The notes: generated by a model not told the origin, from the sequence alone. A stretch of 37,500 nucleotides of DNA from Neocallimastix lanati (nom. inval.) (GCA_016946835.1 JACVTC010000069.1:605001-642500); one strand, 5' to 3'; shown: positions 20,747 to 32,959, counted from the stretch's first letter. A program made the numbers and translations.

Positions 20747-22012
20747 ACATATTATGAGATTAATACAAATAAAAATAAAAAGGACAAATATTAAATAAAG
20801 CAAAAAAAGTTTTATACATTACTATTTATTATTTATTATTTATTATTATTATCATTTATTTTTCATTATTAATATTATTATTATTACATATTATTATAAT
20901 TATTTATTAATATTGAAGATTTTACATTTAATAATAATTATAATAATAATTATAATAATAATAATAATAATACATTTAAATCATTTTAAAATTACAGAAA
21001 TAATTAATACGAAAAATAATAAATATAAGATATATATATATATAATAAATGACTGATTATATATTTCTTTAATAATAATAAAAATTAAACTTTTCAAAAA
21101 AAAAAAAGTAAAAAAAAAAAAAAAGTAAAGAAATAAAAAAAGAATAAAATTTAAATAATAATATATATATATCTTTAATACATATACTTTAATACATATA
21201 TATAATAATTTGAAAAATTAATGTTAAGTTAAATTTATATGGTAACAAATAATTTATTGATATAAAAAACTAACATATAAAAAAATGTTTTGATGATAAT
21301 AAAATATCTATTTAATAAATATTATTATTTATTATTTTAATAATATTATTATTTTAATAATATTATTATTTTAATATAAGATTTTAATGAATTTATTACA
21401 TATATTAATTTAATAATAATTCACTTTCAAAATTCTTTTATTTCTTTTTTTTTTTTTTTTTTGAAAAATATCAAATATATAAATATAAATATAATAAGTT
21501 TTTTTTTTTTTTTTTTTTGAAAAAAGTCATGAAAAATAATTTGTATTCTTTATTAATTCGAACTATAACTTTAATTATATGAATAAAATACATATATTAT
21601 TAATTATTTACATAAAATATATAAATTGGTTATTTTATTTATTTATTTTTTTTTTTTTTTCTGAAGTCTTTTTTAAAAATAAATATTTTCTTTTTTATTA
21701 TTTTTATGGATTATTATTAAATAGTATTTAAGAAATCTATTAAATCAATCTATATATATATATTAATAAGATATATTTTTATAAATGAAAAATAAAATTA
21801 AAGTTTTTAGAGTTTTATATTTTAAAAATATATCTAAAATACATTTATTAAATATTAAAATAATTTTTTTCTTTTTTTTTTTTTTAAAAAAAAAAAAAAA
21901 TAATAAATCATTATACTGTAGTCGTTAAATATTGATAAAATAAAATATAATTAAAAAAATTATTATTAAAAATTCTTAGATAAAAAAAAAAAAAAAAAAA
22001 AAGTATTTCAAC
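20454..22012. other. AT-rich intergenic region between LRR and EF-hand genes
   Basis: No gene is seen. It must contain the divergent promoters of both genes. Contents are an A run of about 33 at 20711-20743, (ATT)n at about 20821-20960, a half copy of the 17065 hairpin repeat at about 21060-21095, T runs near 21448 and 21502, and an A run of about 20 at 21982-22001 that ends 11 bp before the EF-hand start codon. Confidence 0.6.
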
Positions 22013-22845
22013 ATGTTTTGTAATAAAAATATGCCTCTTTCAAAAATCATATTTAATAAATATGATACGGATAGTAGCGGTACAATTACAGCTACTGAAT
22101 TTAAATATATGGCATATGATTTAGGTTATTATATATCTGACAATGAACTTGAAATTGCCATTAAAACAGTAGATAGTAGTGGAACAGGAGCAATTACATA
22201 TGATGATTGTAAATAATTAAAATATTTTTTTTTACATATAATAATTAAAAATAGAAATATATTATGTAATTTATTTAAAGTTATTTAAATCCAAATATAA
22301 TGTATATATATTTGATAATTTAAATATATATTCATATTATCCTATTTAATGTAATAATTGATAAATCGATGAATTAATAAATATATAAAATATATATTAA
22401 AAAGTTAGTAAATGGTGGAAGAATTCTGATCGATGGGAAAAAGTTAAATTAACTGAAGAAAATATATCAATACTTTCTACTCTTAGTGAAGAATTTCAAA
22501 AATTTGATACTGATAAGAGTGGAACAATTGATATTAATGTATGAAAGAATAAATAAATATGTAATTACCTATTTTACATAAATTATATAAAAGTTTAAAA
22601 AAAAAAAATTCTTAAGAATTTTATTTTTGTTTTACATATATATAAAAGGAATTTAAAAATTTTTATAAGGAAATAACCAAAAAAGCTAATATTTTTCCAG
22701 GTGATGAAGAAGCTATGTTTGAACAGTTAGATAGTAATCATGATGGTCAAATTTCATTTAACGAATGTAATTATTAATAATTATTAAATCAATAAATATA
22801 TGTATTATAAATTTTAATCATCAAGATTTTATAAATATTATTTAC

Positions 22846-22876
<31 letters not shown>

Positions 22877-23023
22877 TAAACTATTATATAATATTTTATT
22901 ACTTTAATACTTTTTATTTCTTTATACCATAAAAAAAATGAAATATATATATATAATTAAATTAAAGATGTGGATTATCTTAGTGCAAAATACAAGGGTG
23001 ATCTCTCAAATTACAAAAAATAA
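22013..23023 (+). CDS. Calmodulin-like protein with four EF-hands (4 exons)
   Basis: Exons are 22013-22208, 22405-22538, 22649-22766 and 22968-23023; the joined frame is 504 nt (167 residues). The product should bind Ca2+ in the cytosol and act as a sensor or buffer. EF-hand loops: residues 18-29 (DTDSSGTITATE), 54-65 (DSSGTGAITYDD, with Asp instead of Glu at position 12 and Ser/Thr at 3 and 5, so weaker), 100-111 (DTDKSGTIDINE) and 138-149 (DSNHDGQISFNE). The two pairs are joined by a linker with WWKNSDRW (69-76). The protein lacks close identity to calmodulin and is longer than it (167 against 149), so it is a divergent member of that superfamily. Met7 is an alternative start, and an unseen upstream exon cannot be excluded. 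All introns are GT..AG, 102-201 nt, and AT-rich. Confidence 0.88.
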
Positions 23024-23335
23024 TTTTTTTTTTTTTTTTATTTGGGACTGATAAAGAATAATCAAAATCTTAATAATTATAATTAAATTTTATATATTAT
23101 TATTATTTTATAAATTTAAAAAATATTCATAAAACTCCGAAAACATAATTAGGAGTATAAAAATATATTTTTGAAATCAACCTTTCTTAGAAAGGTTCAA
23201 ATATTTTAATTGTGATATATTTTAGATGTAATTTTAAATGATTATAAAAATAAAACATAAAATGCTCATATATTTAATATATTAAGTTAGGGAATTTAAC
23301 AAAATTATATTAAAATAATTAATGCTTAAATATGA

Positions 23336-23376
<41 letters not shown>

Positions 23377-24304
23377 TAATAAATAATAGAATATAAAACA
23401 TATAGAAAAACATAAATGATAATTGTTTATTATTTTTTTAATAGTAATTATATTTAGATATTTTTTATAAATAAATATTATTTTCAAGCATAATAAAATT
23501 TATATATTAATCATTATTCTATTATAAATAAATATTGTCTTCGAGAATAACAAGATTTTTATATTTTAATCTTTATCTTGTTATTAACTCTTAAAAATTT
23601 AAGGTTTTTAAAAATATGAAAAAATAATGAAACCTAATTTTATTTTTTATAGAATTTTTATTAATATTTTATGTTTTGGTTATATTATGAAATCTATGCT
23701 ATAAATAATCATAAGATATAATTAGATGTAAAATTAAATTATTCTTATTATAAAATAGTTTCTGTGAATGTAAAAAAAATAGATTTTATTGATGTCTTAG
23801 TTGAATAATAGAAATTATATATTTATTTATATTTATATATTTATTTTTTTTGTTTGTTTTTTATATATTATTATTTATATATAATATATAATAATAACTA
23901 CACAATATAAATAATTAAAAATAAATATTAAAACAAATATTAAAATAAATTTTTTTATTTTTTTTTAGTTATTAAATATTATAAAAGCTAATCTAATCCT
24001 TGAAATATATTATTTCATATACATTATTTCATATATTTTAGTTATGAAATAATAATCCTAAATATTTTTTTTATTATAAATCTTTAAAAAACAATTTAAA
24101 CCAAAATTACTCAATAAATAAAAAATTTAATCATATTCATTTCCTTCTGTAAATGTATATTTATACATTTAATAATGATATATTAAAATAAAATAAATTT
24201 CGTTGAATTAAATTGATATTAATATTTTAATATCAATTTTATCACTTATCAAAAAGAATAAAAAAAACCTCTTTATATTTTTCATTGATTTTAAAAAAAA
24301 AATA

Positions 24305-24512
24305 TTATTTACTATTTACTATTTACTATTTACTATTTATTTTTTATTTATTATTTTTTATTTAATTATTTATTATTTATTATTTATTGATTATTTATTA
24401 TTTATTGATTATTGATTATTGATTATTCCATTATTTATTATTCCATTATTTATTATTCCATTATTTATTATTATTATTTAATTATTTATTATTTATTATT
24501 TAATTATTTATA
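24305..24512. repeat. (TATTTAC/TATTTAT/TTCCATTA)n variable microsatellite
   Basis: Short units change along the array: ctatttactattta, then tatttattatttatt, then tattgattattgat, then attccattatttatt three times. This looks like slippage with local unit turnover. Confidence 0.8.
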
Positions 24513-25558
24513 GGTGTTTAAATATATATAAATAATTAAATATTTATATAGATATTTAAATAAATATACTAGAAAAGTAAATAAATAAAAGTAAATAATA
24601 AAATTTTTTTCCGTATTAATATTATATCATCCATATTATAGAACTGTGTGGCACATTAATTTTGTTTTGCGGTAATAAGATATCTTCATTTTTATTGGCT
24701 AATTTCTTAAAGAAATGAGTAATTTTATGATTTACCATAAAATTTATTTCTTTAATATAATTTTTACGATTTATGTTATAAAAAAACTTTTTTTTTTTTT
24801 TTTACTTTAATGGGATAAATTGTTATCTTAATTTAATAATAATATTTATGAAAAAAAAAAAAAAAAAAATTAATATATAAAAAGAGAAATTAATTTATTA
24901 ATTAAAGTCAACAATAATTATATTAAAATAAATATGATAAAAATTAATAGAAAGAAATAAAAGAACAGATGTATATATCTTTTTTTTTTTTTTTTTTTTT
25001 TAATTATGAAATTCATTTTCTTATCGTTTTAAATTAGTTATTATTGTTCATAGGAATAAAATATATATATATATATATTTTTTAATAAAAATAATGGTTT
25101 AATAAATATTATATATTATTTTTTAATTTCATATAATTAATATCATAATATTATAATTTATAATGTATATATATTAAATATATAATAGATAATAGAAAGA
25201 ATGTATCGTTTCTGTGTAATTCCTAAATTTTTTAAAAATATATATTTTTTTAAAATTTTAATTTCGAAAGAGAAAAGAAAAAAAGCTTAATTAAATTTAA
25301 TTAAAAAAAATAAAAACTATTATCAAATTTTAATTTACCGATAAAAAAAAAAGGAAAAAAATAAATGAAAACCAAAAAAAAATAAAAATAAAAAATGAAA
25401 AAGCATAAAAAATAAATATTTTACAATAACAATTTTTTTAGAGTAAAAAAAAAAAAAAGTATATATAAAGAGATTAAATTTATTGAAATTTTGTTTATAT
25501 AAAAAAAATTAAAATAACAAAAAAAAAAAATAAAAAAAAAAAAAATAAAAAAAATAAA

Positions 25559-25675
25559 AAAAAATAAAATAAAATATAATAAAATAAAATAAAATAAAAT
25601 AAAATAAAATAAAATAAAATAGAATAAAATAGAATAAAATAAAAAAATAAAAATAAAAATAAAAATAAAAATAGA
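25559..25675. repeat. (AAAAT)n microsatellite upstream of the esterase gene
   Basis: About 15 units of aaaat or a close variant, followed by (aaaaat)n, end about 105 bp before the esterase start codon. They probably fall in its promoter or 5' UTR. Confidence 0.85.
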
Positions 25676-25782
25676 ATTAATAGATAAAAATATAGAAAAA
25701 TATATAAAAAATAAAATAAAATAGATATATTTTTATAATAAATAAATAAAAATTAAAAATAAAAAAAAAAATTAAAAAAAAA

Positions 25783-26874
25783 ATGAAATCTACTTTATTA
25801 ATTAAATTATTTACAATCTTTGGTATTGTTGCTAGTACTTTTGCAAGTCCAATTTCAACAAATTCAACAGTTACCTTGAAAAAGCGCTCCAATATTAATT
25901 ATTATAAAGATTTAAAGCTTGATGTTTATTATAGCGAAAGCGAAGGCAAACATAGTGTTTTCAAAAGAAAGCCAGTTGTAGTTTATATCCATGGTGGTGG
26001 TTGGGTATCAGGTACAAAAAATGAATTATTAAAATAAAAATTAAAATCTCTATACAAATATAAAATATAAAAAATTTTTTTTTTTAATTTTGATATATAT
26101 ATATTCTTATACATATAAAAAAAAAAAAAAAAATTTTTTTTTTAAAGTAATTAAATATTAAAAATAATTATTAAAAATATTAATGAATATATAGGTAGTA
26201 AGGAAAAAAATAGCAAGATTGGAGAATACCTTAGTGAACAAGGTTATGTTGCCGTTTTACCAAGCTATCATCTCTATCCCAATGCTACTTCTATTGATAC
26301 TATGGTAGATGAAATCCATCATGCTATTACATGGACTTATAAAAATATTTATGATTATAATGGAAATAATTTAAGAATGTCAATCAGTGGTCAATCAGCT
26401 GGTGCTCATTTAATTTCTTTAACCTTAACTAAATCTGCTCTTGGTATTGAAAATAATGGCAAACCATTAGAAAAATTGCCTACTTTTAAGCATGCTTTAC
26501 TCTTAAACGGACCATATGATATGAGAAAATTCCAAAGACCAGAAATGGATGATACCTACAAAAACTTATTCTACAATAAGAAGAACACTAGTGCTCAACC
26601 AATTCTTGAAGGTTACGAAGACAAATCTATTATGAGACTTGGTACCAGACAAATTACATTCTTAGAATGTACTGAAGATATTGTTGTTCCATACGGAAAT
26701 GCAGAACCAATGATTGAACAAGTTAAAAGAACGGTTAGATCCACTAAAGTTGATCACATTGTTATTGAAGGTGGTGATCATAATAAAATTAATCATGGTA
26801 TTCGTGATGGTGATGAAGAAGCCAAAAAGATATTTATTGAATTAATTAGAAAATATAATAAACCTTTTAATTAA
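25783..26874 (+). CDS. Secreted alpha/beta-hydrolase esterase, HGGG type (2 exons)
   Basis: Exons 25783-26011 and 26195-26874 join across a 183-nt GT..AG intron, giving 302 residues. The frame that runs past exon 1 is intron read-through, and the frame starting at 26302 is internal to exon 2. A signal peptide (about 1-21, hydrophobic core LIKLFTIFGIVASTFA) is followed by a dibasic KKR at 33-35, a possible Kex2-type processing site. The hydrolase core has the oxyanion-hole motif HGGG (70-73), the nucleophile elbow GQSAG (142-146, Ser144), a likely Asp238 (DIVVP) and His272 (GGDHN). This matches the carboxylesterase/acetyl-esterase and feruloyl- or isoprenylcysteine-methylesterase-like group. 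Given the signal peptide and likely host, hydrolysis of esters on plant cell-wall polysaccharides is a reasonable guess, but no dockerin or CBM is attached. The substrate is not settled by sequence. Confidence 0.9.
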
Positions 26875-26935
26875 AATATTTATTTTTATTCATTTATTTA
26901 TTTATTATATAAAGAAAATTATTAAAAAAAAATTA

Positions 26936-26967
<32 letters not shown>

Positions 26968-28134
26968 TGAAACATTAAAATATATAAAAAAATTTTATAA
27001 AAATTCTTACTTTAAAAAAAAAAAATAAAATAAAATAAAAAAAAAGAAAAATAAACATAAATAAATCCATAAATATATATATACTACTATTTTGGATTCA
27101 TTTATTTATTTTGTTAAAATATTTTAAAATAATCGAATGGTTATCAAATAGATTATTAAAATTATAATAATCATATACAAAATATATAAATATATTTATC
27201 AATAAATAAATGATGAATTAAATTATCAATCAAAAATTTTTTTTTTGTGTATGTGTGTGTGTATGTGTTTTTGCTTTTACTTTTTCATTTTTCTTTCTTT
27301 TTTTTAAAAAATAATCACTTTTATTATAATTAGTTGCTTTTGCATTTTTATTTTTTTGGAAAAAAACCTCTTTCATTATAATTAATTATCTAATTATCTT
27401 ACAATTATTAATAAAGCTATAATAAATTTATTAATTATAATTTTATTTTTTATTTTCCTTTGAAATTTTATTTTTTTGATTAATAATAATAATCAAAGTA
27501 GATAGATGAAAAAAAATAAAATTAAAATAAAAATAAAAATAAAAAAAAGATATAAATAATAATAGTTACATTAAAATTAAGAAAATTGATGAATCCTGAA
27601 CTAATTACTATTAGTATAACTATCAAGTATTAAGTATATATATATATATATTTTTTTTTTCATTTCTAAAAGTTAAAATTGACATTGTTACTTTTATAGT
27701 TTCAGTATTATTACCATTATATGAAATTTTAATAAATGTTATATATTAATTTTTTTTTTTTTTGTATAAATGAAATTAGTCATTATACAATGTAAAATTT
27801 AAAAAAAATTTTTTTTATTATAAATATAATTATATATCTATTTTATAATATTATTCATGGAAAATGAATATTATTACAGTTTTTTTTTTAAAAAATTGTA
27901 ACAAATAGGAAACTCTAAATAATTTATTTCAATTGTATTTTAACTTATTATTCTGATAAATTATATTATTTGAAACATAAAAAAAATTTAGTAGAAATAT
28001 TATGTATTATAATAAGCTATCTTTTGAATATAATTTATTAAATATAAAATTTAAAAAAAAAAAATATGAATAGCTATAATAAGAATTAATAATAATAATA
28101 ATAAGAAGAAGAAGAAGAATTTTATTCTAAATTT

Positions 28135-28167
<33 letters not shown>

Positions 28168-28340
28168 TTTATTTTTTTTATTTTAATATACAATTATGTA
28201 CTGTAATACATATTATATATATTTATAAAATTACAATATTTATTTACATTTTTTTATCATTATTATTATTTTTTTTTAAAGAAAAAAAATATTAATATAA
28301 ATTATAAATTATGATTAATAAATAATATTAATTATTCAAT
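26875..28340. other. AT-rich intergenic region between convergent genes
   Basis: No gene is seen. It contains an A run at 26941-26966, a short (GT)n patch at about 27247-27270 (gtgtatgtgtgtgtgtatgt), (TA)n near 27636-27651, and (AAT)n/(AGA)n at about 28088-28118. It must hold the polyadenylation regions of the esterase and the first cysteine-rich gene. Confidence 0.6.
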
Positions 28341-28895
28341 TTAATGATGAGCATGAGCTAAACATTCTTCAGATTGTAAGTAGGCTAATCCATTCTTGTA
28401 CCAATTTAAGTAAGTAGATTGTGTATCTTTTCTGTATTTAGCTGCAGTAATAGTATTCTTAATGGATTCAATGGTAAGAGAAACACATTCGTGGCAGTCA
28501 CATGAAGCTTTAATAGCATTCTTGAAATCATCTTCAGTAAGCTTCTTATCAGTAATTAAAACATCACCAAAGGCACAGTATTTACCATCTGGGTTCTTGT
28601 GACAGTATAAATTATTATCAGCATGTCTTTCATTAACAAATTCTTCTAAATAAGTTTTTTGTTGTTCAGTAATATTTTGACATTGAGTAATATATTTTAA
28701 TGGACTGTTGAAGAAGTTTTGACATTTTTCAGAAAGAGAATCAGCACAAGCTTGAACTCTGTCTTCACCAACTTCAGCGGTACAAGCAGAAGTAACACTA
28801 AAAACTTCTTTTTGACATTGATCAAAAGTATTAACTGGAGCAGCAATAGTGGAAGCAGCAGCGAATAAAGCGACGATAGCAGTAGAGAATTTCAT
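28341..28895 (-). CDS. Secreted cysteine-rich protein, twin A
   Basis: This intronless gene encodes 184 residues. A typical fungal signal peptide (MKFSTAIVALFAAASTIAA, cleavage predicted after about residue 19) leads a mature protein of about 165 residues with 11 cysteines (27, 38, 50, 58, 72, 98, 107, 132, 134, 137, 178), an odd number. A CDCHEC cluster sits at 132-137 and a His-rich end (HAHH) at the C terminus. There is a sequon at N74 (NIT). I do not recognise the family; size and cysteines suggest an extracellular, disulfide-stabilised protein. The C-rich codon choice in the start region differs from the AT-rich neighbours and hints at strong expression. Its twin at 30416-30970 differs at two residues (T16A, T158K). 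The A-rich leader directly before the ATG is the usual style here. Confidence 0.85.
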   Translation of the reverse strand: MKFSTAIVALFAAASTIAAPVNTFDQCQKEVFSVTSACTAEVGEDRVQACADSLSEKCQNFFNSPLKYITQCQNITEQQKTYLEEFVNERHADNNLYCHKNPDGKYCAFGDVLITDKKLTEDDFKNAIKASCDCHECVSLTIESIKNTITAAKYRKDTQSTYLNWYKNGLAYLQSEECLAHAHH

Positions 28896-29111
28896 TTTCT
28901 TTTTTTTTTTTTTTAAATTAAAAATATAAAATATAATTGTACAAATAAAGATATATATATAATAACGATACTATTTAAATATTTATTTGATTTTTTTTTG
29001 AATTAGTTGTAATTAATACTTTGATACTTTGGTTTAGTAATCTATATTTATATACAAAAAAATTAATTTTTAAAAATCTTATTTTAATAAAAAATGGAAA
29101 AATTTTACTTT

Positions 29112-29122
29112 CTTTATATACT
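29112..29122 (-). promoter_or_regulatory. Putative TATA box of twin A
   Basis: AGTATATAAAG on the minus strand lies about 220 bp before the start codon. The same element is found at the equivalent place before twin B, where the surrounding DNA has otherwise diverged. About 55-65 bp further upstream both promoters share aattgccgt (29175-29183 here). Confidence 0.5.
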
Positions 29123-29747
29123 TGTTTATAAAATATGAAAATATAAAATTTTTCTATCAAATATTATTAACAAAAATTGCCGTTTTTATTATATATTAAT
29201 TTTATTAATTTATTTTATTAACTTTATTTATTTTTAATTATTATTATTTTTTTTTTTAAAAAAAAAATTAAAACCTAATCCTTATAATATAGTTTTTATT
29301 AATAGTGTTTAATGATATTATCAATATAAAATTAATATAATTGTAAAATAAAATAAAATATTTGAATTAATAAAATTTTTTCTTTTATTAATTCTATTAT
29401 TATTATTATTATTTTATAAAATCATAGAATATTTTAACCGCTTCTTATATTAATTAATAATAATAATTTTAATGATTCATTAAATTTGTGAATAGTTACA
29501 AAATATAATTTTTTTTTATAATAAACTAATAGTATTATAAAAAAAAAAAAAAAAAAAAAAAGATAAATATAAAATATACATAACCGAATTTTAATATGAA
29601 ATAAGAAAAGGAAGATATATTTATTATATTTTATATATTTATGTATTTATTATTATGAAAAATTTTTATATAATTATTAATAATAAATAAATAATAAAAA
29701 GAAGCGTCAACTATTAAATAACATTGCTAAAAAATATTAGTAAAAAT

Positions 29748-29896
29748 ATTAGTAATAAGTAATTTTTATTTAGGTGTTATTATTACAAATATCAATACAA
29801 TAAGATCTTAACAATTAGTAATAAGTAATATTTATTTAGGTATTATTATTACAAATATCAATACAATAAGATCTTAACAATACAATAAGATCTTAA
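29748..29896. repeat. 66-bp tandem repeat, two copies plus a partial one
   Basis: Copies at 29748-29813 and 29814-29879 begin attagtaataagtaat and end aataagatcttaaca, with two differences. The last 17 bp repeat once more at 29880-29896. It lies in the spacer between the two cysteine-rich twins and has no ORF. Confidence 0.85.
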
Positions 29897-30415
29897 TATT
29901 CATACGAAATTAATTTTTAATTATATATTATAGAAAATAAAAATATAATATTTCAAAATATAATTAGTAATTTTGTACAAATTTAAAAATAAAAATATTG
30001 TATAAAAATATTGTAATTTAATATTAAAAAATAATTTACTAAATTCTTATTAAAATTAACAACTCTTTATAATTAAAAACAATTAATCCATTAAATCAAG
30101 CTTTTAATATCAATTCTTTAAAATTTTTTTATATATAAATTTCTTTTTCTTTATTTATTTAAATAAAATAAATAATATACTTATTTTTTAATATACAAGA
30201 TATCATTACATTATATTATTTGATAAAAACAAAAAAAAAAAAGAAATATTAATTATTAAAATTAAAATATTGTACAATCTTCTATAATAAATTTACAATT
30301 TTTTTAAAAAATTTTATTTATAAACTAAAATATTAAATATTACGATTTAAGTAAAAAAAAAAAATAATAATAAAAGTGTAATTGCTAATTAATATATAAA
30401 TATTAATTATTCAAT

Positions 30416-30970
30416 TTAATGATGAGCATGAGCTAAACATTCTTCAGATTGTAAGTAGGCTAATCCATTCTTGTACCAATTTAAGTAAGTAGATTGTTTA
30501 TCTTTTCTGTATTTAGCTGCAGTAATAGTATTCTTAATGGATTCAATGGTAAGAGAAACACATTCATGGCAGTCACATGAAGCTTTAATAGCATTCTTGA
30601 AATCATCTTCAGTAAGCTTCTTATCAGTAATTAAAACATCACCAAAGGCACAGTATTTACCATCTGGGTTCTTGTGACAGTATAAATTATTATCAGCATG
30701 TCTTTCATTAACAAATTCTTCTAAATAAGTTTTTTGTTGTTCAGTAATATTTTGACATTGAGTAATATATTTTAATGGACTGTTGAAGAAGTTTTGACAT
30801 TTTTCAGAAAGAGAATCAGCACAAGCTTGAACTCTGTCTTCACCAACTTCAGCGGTACAAGCAGAAGTAACACTAAAAACTTCTTTTTGACATTGATCAA
30901 AAGTATTAACTGGAGCAGCAATTGCGGAAGCAGCAGCGAATAAAGCGACGATAGCAGTAGAGAATTTCAT
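30416..30970 (-). CDS. Secreted cysteine-rich protein, twin B
   Basis: This is the second copy of the 184-residue secreted protein. By eye there are only four nucleotide differences in 555 from twin A: two change residues (T16A in the signal peptide, T158K in the mature chain) and two are silent. All 11 cysteines and the CDCHEC and HAHH motifs are the same. Near-identity extends only about 15-20 bp past the stop codon and about 6-8 bp before the start. Beyond that the flanks differ, although scattered promoter elements are shared. The two genes point the same way, about 1.5 kb apart. Function is unknown. Confidence 0.85.
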   Translation of the reverse strand: MKFSTAIVALFAAASAIAAPVNTFDQCQKEVFSVTSACTAEVGEDRVQACADSLSEKCQNFFNSPLKYITQCQNITEQQKTYLEEFVNERHADNNLYCHKNPDGKYCAFGDVLITDKKLTEDDFKNAIKASCDCHECVSLTIESIKNTITAAKYRKDKQSTYLNWYKNGLAYLQSEECLAHAHH

Positions 30971-31157
30971 TTTCTTTAAAATATTATATTATATTAACGA
31001 TTAAAATAAATTATTTATTTATAAATTTTATTTACTTTCGAAAAAAAAGTACTTATAACTTCTTTTATTTATTCAATGTTTATTTACAAAATATGTTTTT
31101 AAAAAAATAAATATTAATGAATTAAAAAATATTTATTTTAAATGGAAAATTTATACC

Positions 31158-31168
31158 TTTTATATACT
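31158..31168 (-). promoter_or_regulatory. Putative TATA box of twin B
   Basis: AGTATATAAAA on the minus strand lies about 190 bp before the start codon, matching the position and sequence found upstream of twin A. The companion aattgccgt is at 31212-31220, followed in both promoters by a similar ATTTAT..ATATTAATTTT stretch. Confidence 0.5.
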
Positions 31169-32959
31169 TTTCTAGAAATGTATGATTAATATTAAGAATG
31201 CTAGATTAAATAATTGCCGTATTTATGATATATTAATTTTTTAATTATTTAATAATAATTATTTTTCTATTATTTTATTTAAATTAATTAACATATTTTT
31301 GGTTACGGTAAAGATTACCTTTACAAGTATTATATTATTTATAATAATTTTATAGTTTATTAATTTATTTATTATATTTTATTTTATTTTATTTTTTTTT
31401 ATTTGGAATATTAAAAATTATTATTACTAAATGATAAATAAATTACTCTAAATATAATATTTAATTTATATTATATAAAATATATTAAAATCATTTAAGC
31501 CATAATATTAATAAAGTATTAGTAATATGTAATAATTTTATATTAATTAATAAAAAGTAATAATAATAAAAAATAATAAAATTATATTATATATATTAAT
31601 TAATACAAATACACAAATATTTAAATAAAAAAAATTTTTTTTTCTTATTTAATGTGATATAATAATAATAAATTAGATTTAATATTCATTAAAATATAAT
31701 TAATGTATTAATATACTCTTTAAAATTTAATATAATTTATAATTTAATACAATTTTATTAATATATTTAATAATAGATTTTTTTTTTTGTAAAATAAAAA
31801 AATTTTTATTAAATTATAAATAATAAATTAAAACATTTTTTTAATACTGTTAGATTATTTTTCTTTTTTTATAAAAAATGAAGGAATATATATTATAAGT
31901 TGAAAATGGAATATTTAATTTCAATATAATAATAGATTTATTTATTTTACCTAAAAAAAAATATTTATTTTGGTTTATTATATTTTTTTTGACCATTAAA
32001 ATATACATATTGAATAAAAAATGAATATAATAATTTAATATTTTTTTTTCTATTTACATATAATTTTAATAATTAATACAGAATAAACTTTTTTTTTTAT
32101 TTCTGATTTCTTATTAAATACTATATTAAAATGTTTTTTTTTTTTTTAATTTTTTTTTACTTTTTAGTTAATTTTGTTAATTTATCTTTTTTTTATATAT
32201 ATTTTAAAAAATAGAAAATTAAAAAAAGATTGACCGTTTGAACTTTAATTAATAATAAATTGATTTAAAATCAAAGAAAAAAAAAATACACAAAAAAAAA
32301 AAAAATAAAAATAAAAATAAAAAATGAATTGTTTAACTTTCTTATAAAATAGCATTCATTGGTGATGATGAATGGTTAATTTTTTATTTTTTTTATTTAA
32401 ACTTTTCTTTAAATTCTCAAAAATTTCAATTTTAATTTTAATATATATATATATTTTTTTTTTTTTAAAATATAAAATATATAAAACAACATTTTTAGTG
32501 ATAATAAAAAATATTTAATTCATAATTAATTATTAATAAAATGAGAAGGTAAAAAACTTTTATGAAATGATTTAAGAGATTAAAATTAACCGTTTTTTTT
32601 TTTTTTTTTTTTTTTTTATTTTTCTCTTTTAATATTTCTGAACAAATTATAGAATTATGAATTATATTTTTTTTTTAAAAGAAATAAGATAAATTAATAA
32701 ATAATAAATAATAATAAATAATTAATAAAAATTTATAATGAACATAATAAATTATTATCAAATATACAGATGAAAAGTATTAATACAAATAGAAAAGCAA
32801 GAAAACAATTGCTAGTATTAAATAAATAAATTAAAGATGTATAATTATATATTGATTTTACAAAATTAAAAATATTTTTATTAAATTATTTTTATTCTAA
32901 TTCAATTTATATTTAATTTATGATAAAAAGGAATGCAACTTTAAATTTAATGAATTATA

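Larger units (their letters stand above)
23024..25782. other. AT-rich intergenic region with hairpins and microsatellites
   Basis: No gene is supported in 2.76 kb. Small hairpins include aacctttct/agaaaggtt at about 23180-23198, aataacaagat/atcttgttatt at about 23548-23586, and aaattgatatta/taatatcaattt at about 24208-24240. An A run of about 35 lies at 23339-23373. An open frame on the minus strand at 25677-25892 is the antisense of the esterase start plus low-complexity DNA. Confidence 0.6.

Noticed and set aside
24305-24512. Regularly spaced short repeats considered as a CRISPR-like array
   Set aside because: The units are 7-15 bp A/T microsatellite variants without spacers of constant length, and the genome is eukaryotic.
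25677-25892. Minus-strand frame opposite the esterase start
   Set aside because: Half is antisense to the signal-peptide exon and half is low-complexity A/T repeat.
28975-29160. Minus-strand frame of 61 codons upstream of twin A
   Set aside because: It falls in the promoter region with the TATA-like element, is highly biased in composition, and twin B has no counterpart.
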